This document shows positions 63,496 through 64,000 of a DNA stretch of 64,000 bases, piece by piece (position 1 is the stretch's first letter; the number at the start of each line of letters is the position of its first letter). Below the pieces are notes generated by a model. It ran no database searches, was not told the DNA's origin, and saw nothing but the letters and a program-made list of their open reading frames with translations. The position numbers and the translations under genes are program-made. Origin of the DNA: Plasmodium brasilianum (lineage: Eukaryota > Apicomplexa > Aconoidasida > Haemosporida > Plasmodiidae); NCBI RefSeq assembly GCF_023973825.1, contig NC_090125.1, forward strand, positions 3,507,412 to 3,571,411, written 5' to 3'.

Positions 63496-64000
63496 ATGGC
63501 CGAAAATCATCTATGTGATAATGATTTTAACTTAACTAATTGCGTAGATGGTAGACCAGCACTGGATGCGTTTTATAATAAAGATGGATTATTATTAAGA
63601 ACGTACGGGTGGTTAGTAAAAAATGCTATAGGTATTATAATACTAATTCACGGTTTAAATTCACATGCAAGATTTGCCTTTTTAAGACATAACGTCGACA
63701 TAGTAAATAATGATAAGGCTGTATTGAGGGATGAGCAAAATTATTATGTGTACAAGGACAGTTGGATAGAACATTTTAATAAAAGTGGATACTCAGTATA
63801 TGGTATAGATTTACAAGGTCATGGAAAGTCTGATGGATGGAGAGATTTAAAAGTTAATATAAAATCATATGATGATTTAGTATATGATGTAATAGAATAT
63901 ATTAATAAAATTCAAGAAAAGCTAAGAGTAGTTGATGAAACAGACAGTGTAATTTCAGGTAGTAGCAACATATGTAAGAGAGATGCACTTCCTACTTATA
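63496..64000 (+). CDS. PST-A-type lysophospholipase (alpha/beta hydrolase), 5' part only
   Basis: 168 codons are in view, starting at the first ATG (M-A-E-N-H-L-C-D) and running open off the right edge. The motif I-I-I-L-I-H-G-L-N-S-H-A-R-F carries the oxyanion-hole H-G of monoacylglycerol lipase-like hydrolases. G-Y-S-V-Y-G-I-D-L-Q-G-H-G-K-S-D-G-W follows at the expected distance. The nucleophile elbow G-x-S-x-G, Asp and His should lie beyond the window. The stretch from about residue 145 is a polar insertion typical of Plasmodium members. No signal peptide is visible in this part. The family is multigene and subtelomeric in Plasmodium, and two lysophospholipases sit near the right end of P. 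falciparum chromosome 14. Members hydrolyse lysophosphatidylcholine or related lipids. Confidence 0.9.
   Translation, partial: MAENHLCDNDFNLTNCVDGRPALDAFYNKDGLLLRTYGWLVKNAIGIIILIHGLNSHARFAFLRHNVDIVNNDKAVLRDEQNYYVYKDSWIEHFNKSGYSVYGIDLQGHGKSDGWRDLKVNIKSYDDLVYDVIEYINKIQEKLRVVDETDSVISGSSNICKRDALPTY

Overview
This window is nuclear DNA of a malaria parasite (Plasmodium) at the boundary between a conserved chromosome core and a subtelomere. The evidence is extreme AT richness, long poly(A)/poly(T) and (TA)n tracts, short GT-AG introns, an asparagine homopolymer in a coding region, and a run of recognisable apicomplexan genes. The core gene order (cysteine repeat modular protein, LCCL-lectin CCp1, bromodomain protein, epsilon-tubulin) matches my recollection of the right end of P. 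falciparum chromosome 14. The exported-protein genes have a short hydrophobic first exon carrying a Trp-containing core, which resembles P. malariae, P. ovale and P. vivax-group exported genes. The base composition is far too AT-rich for P. vivax. I therefore favour a P. malariae/ovale-like or an avian species, but cannot settle this by eye.

Layout. Positions 1-19 kb are conserved core: the 5' part of a CRMP gene (minus), CCp1 (plus) sharing a divergent promoter with it, a bromodomain protein (minus), and epsilon-tubulin (plus). From 22 kb onward the window is accessory, with small genes separated by 2-5 kb of gene-poor AT-rich DNA. In order these are: a 236-aa single-span protein without a signal peptide; a 609-aa secreted acidic protein at the position where P. 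falciparum has KELT; a 108-aa single-span protein without a signal peptide (minus); a 179-aa ETRAMP-like signal-peptide/transmembrane protein; a 1037-aa PEXEL protein with 19 alternating repeats (minus); a PHIST-like PEXEL protein (minus); a PEXEL-bearing type II HSP40; a two-span PEXEL-like protein with a cryptic 13-residue repeat (minus); and the 5' part of a PST-A lysophospholipase.

How they fit together. The first block serves mosquito-stage and gametocyte biology (CRMP, CCp1), chromatin reading, and basal-body/flagellar tubulin. The second block looks like a small host-cell remodelling cluster: PEXEL-exported effectors, an exported co-chaperone, and two small proteins with the layout of Maurer's-cleft PEXEL-negative exported proteins (SBP1, MAHRP1/2, REX2). 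The most interesting items are the pair of M-[AS]-[ED]-P-N-S single-span proteins, the cryptic transmembrane exon lying in perfect splice phase behind an in-frame stop of the repeat protein, the hidden 13-residue repeat, and a GC-rich island at about 34 kb. Exon boundaries were worked out by hand from splice sites and reading-frame phase. No database searches were run.
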